A DNA stretch of 38,311 nucleotides from a virus, in the IMG/VR virus record IMGVR_UViG_3300025154_000037, positions 1 to 38,311 of that record. One strand, given 5' to 3'. The translations under genes were made by a program, and so were the position numbers. Each line of letters starts with the position of its first letter. Position 1 is the stretch's first letter. Below are positions 36,547-38,311 of this stretch, in pieces. The notes under the pieces are model-generated. The model did not search any database. It was not told where the DNA came from and was given only the letters and a program-made list of their open reading frames with translations.

Positions 36547-38311
36547 TAATCTGTCCTCCAATAAGGTACGTTTCTGCTTGTACGCTCAACTTTTATATCG
36601 TGTTTGGTGTAAGTGTTTGCGCTTATTAATTTTAGTACACCTACATTTCCGGTTGTCCTCCATATTAATGTTGGTTTGTAAGTTGCGGGATCAGTGTTTG
36701 GACTTGAGCTGCCCATGCTTACTATCGAAAAACTTGGAGTGGAAGATGTATTGCTGGCTATTGCAATAAATTCATAATTCGCAATTTCTTTGCCCACATC
36801 TGAAGTTGTGGTAATTTTTATTATATGACTAACCAAATCGCCATCTGCATCTACTTCAACTGAATCAATTATCGTAGTAGAATCGCCAACATATCTTGCT
36901 TTTAATAATTTAACCCAAGTACCATCATAAGCATCATTCATCTCGGCAATTAAGCGACCATTGTATGTATTGCCTCTGGTTACTTGGCGGATATTATTGC
37001 TGCTTACATAATAAGGATAAGTAAACGTTCCGTAAATATGGTTATTGTTAAGACTTGTAATGTGTGCATACAAAGTATCTGCAAAGTGATCGAGTGTATC
37101 TGCGCCTGGATTTGTAAATGATAATTTTATTCCATTTATACCAGTTCCATAAATTTTGTTGTTTTGAATAGTCACAAACTTTGGAGGGACAATACCAGCA
37201 GTAAAATAAATCACACCATCCTGCTCACCACTAAATAAATCCGTAGTAACATTAGGATTCATAATCACATTATTTATAATATCAACCGATGCCGTTTGTG
37301 GATTAGTTTTTTCTGAAGAAGCATTAAAATAAAATATCGGTGAACGCGAACCTCTCGCATTTAAGGTATCAAGAATGTTTCCATCAACTATCCAACTTCC
37401 GCTTGATTCGTAAGGATAGCCAATACTCTCTTGATAATCGCCCAAAAGAATTGCCTGCCAATATAAGCTGCTGTCTAATGGATTTCTGCCCTGTACTGTT
37501 TTATACCAAGACTGATCGCCAATTATTTCTTCAAGCCAAAGAGAATCTTGAGTAATAGTATTGTGTGCTATTATTCTATTATAAACTCTCTTTTCAAAAC
37601 CAGTATCCCCCGATTCATTTACGCAGCTTATTCCACTATAACCAAAACCATTAATTTTATTATTGGAAATTGTAGCATCTTCTCCACCATGTGTATCTAT
37701 CCCATCTCTTGAATTACGAATAAGAGTGTTTCCATCAATAGTAATGTTCTTATTGTCTCTGGTAATACTATTGTAAGTGTATCTGCCCATAAATGAAACT
37801 CCATACCCACTATCTGCTCCAGTCTGCAAATTATAACCGGCATAAGATAAATTATTATCTCGAACCGTTGTTTCGCTTGAACCGCTTATTAAAAGATTTG
37901 CATAAGTGCAGCTATCCATTGTGGTTTTTGTTACCACCAATTTATCAGAATTAACAACTCTTACACCAGCATACTTGCCTCCTCTTACTGTTATATCTTC
38001 TATCTTCACTTCAGATACATCTCTAATAGCTATTACACTTTGGAAAGCATTTGTGGTTGACATGTTCCCCGAAATCTCCCCACTTCCACTTATTGTTAAA
38101 CGCTTGCCATTGTAAAATGTTATTTCACCAACCGGATTATAATAATCAGTTGTAGGCGCAACTATGGTAGATGTTATCTTTGCACCTTTCGCTAAAATTA
38201 AATCAACCTCCCCGGCATTCATATTTATTTTAAGACTATCGGAAATTGCATAGTTTTGCTGCCATAAAACTTTCCTTGTACCAGCAGAGTCAATGGATTT
38301 TTGGAGATAAA
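36546..38311 (-). CDS. Beta-helix tail spike, C-terminal part (gene crosses contig ends)
   Basis: This continues the gene that starts at 524 on the other end of the contig. It contains the right-handed parallel beta-helix: ISGSGEISGNMSTTNAFQSV, IKIT-type turns such as VKIEDITVRGGKYAGVRVVN, ITIDGNTLIRNSRDGIDTHG and IHSNK-like NKINGFGYSGISCVNESG. The C-terminus (VVNSDKLVVTKTTMD through VPYWRTD) closes with a small beta domain, perhaps the receptor-binding tip. The frame is open to the contig edge; an internal ATG at 38222 is not the start. Confidence 0.82.
   Translation of the reverse strand, partial: YLQKSIDSAGTRKVLWQQNYAISDSLKINMNAGEVDLILAKGAKITSTIVAPTTDYYNPVGEITFYNGKRLTISGSGEISGNMSTTNAFQSVIAIRDVSEVKIEDITVRGGKYAGVRVVNSDKLVVTKTTMDSCTYANLLISGSSETTVRDNNLSYAGYNLQTGADSGYGVSFMGRYTYNSITRDNKNITIDGNTLIRNSRDGIDTHGGEDATISNNKINGFGYSGISCVNESGDTGFEKRVYNRIIAHNTITQDSLWLEEIIGDQSWYKTVQGRNPLDSSLYWQAILLGDYQESIGYPYESSGSWIVDGNILDTLNARGSRSPIFYFNASSEKTNPQTASVDIINNVIMNPNVTTDLFSGEQDGVIYFTAGIVPPKFVTIQNNKIYGTGINGIKLSFTNPGADTLDHFADTLYAHITSLNNNHIYGTFTYPYYVSSNNIRQVTRGNTYNGRLIAEMNDAYDGTWVKLLKARYVGDSTTIIDSVEVDADGDLVSHIIKITTTSDVGKEIANYEFIAIASNTSSTPSFSIVSMGSSSPNTDPATYKPTLIWRTTGNVGVLKLISANTYTKHDIKVERTSRNVPYWRTD
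38185..38311. repeat. Right copy of 127-bp direct terminal repeat
   Basis: Identical to positions 1-127. Removing one copy gives a circle of 38,184 bp. Confidence 0.97.

Noticed and set aside
36546-38311. Diversity-generating retroelement acting on the spike
   Set aside because: No reverse transcriptase and no template/variable repeat pair were found in the window.

Overview
The window looks like one complete temperate siphovirus-type phage genome, opened at an arbitrary point. The first 127 bases are identical to the last 127 (1-127 = 38185-38311), so the contig closes into a circle of about 38,184 bp. One tail-spike gene runs across the junction. The DNA is AT-rich. Translation starts include ATG, GTG and TTG, usually behind AAGGA-type ribosome sites. 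Several exported proteins have signal peptides ending in ..AQ. Dispersed palindromic repeats, which read in frame as RQAQHD, FDKLSMT or LSLSK, are of the kind I associate with Bacteroidota/Ignavibacteriota/Chlorobiota chromosomes. I therefore infer a host in that group with moderate confidence.

Layout. (1) The minus-strand late operon reads leftward from about 17.8 kb. It starts with two small DNA-binding-like proteins, then a gpZ-like tail completion protein, a gpW-like connector, an exported protein, the portal, a protease-major capsid fusion with an internal start, a small head protein, a head-tail joiner, a tail terminator, the tail tube, a second exported protein, tail chaperones joined by a -1 frameshift, the tape measure, lysin, holin, distal tail protein and tail hub. 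It continues through the circle junction into two beta-helix spikes, a fibre and small membrane proteins, ending near 31.25 kb. (2) A plus-strand regulatory operon (17.96-18.7 kb) carries an XRE repressor-like gene behind a near-consensus promoter with a palindromic operator, and ends in a strong terminator. (3) The minus-strand early operon (29.34 to 18.8 kb) carries small early proteins, an excisionase-like HTH, a broken ASCH-like gene, a TOPRIM primase, a GIY-YIG-family protein, a PolX-like nucleotidyltransferase, a replisome organizer, a ParB-methyltransferase fusion and the terminase. (4) The plus-strand lysogeny segment (29.44-30.93 kb) carries an HTH protein, a small membrane protein and a tyrosine integrase. 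It is followed by a hairpin and a 42-bp tRNA-Asp(GTC) 3' fragment, the likely attP.

The most unusual content is a dense set of hairpin repeats. They share an 11-bp core (GAGCTTGTCGA), have arms that vary but stay complementary, often occur as inverted pairs, and in several cases carry another hairpin inserted at the same central point of the core. They occupy almost every gene junction from 2.6 to 16.3 kb, supply start codons to several genes, and are translated in frame inside the portal, primase, terminase and other genes. They are absent from the spike/fibre module (31-38 kb). The second unusual feature is a group of at least six structural- or fibre-like proteins with Sec-type signal peptides. 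All functional assignments come from reading motifs and gene order; no database search was run.
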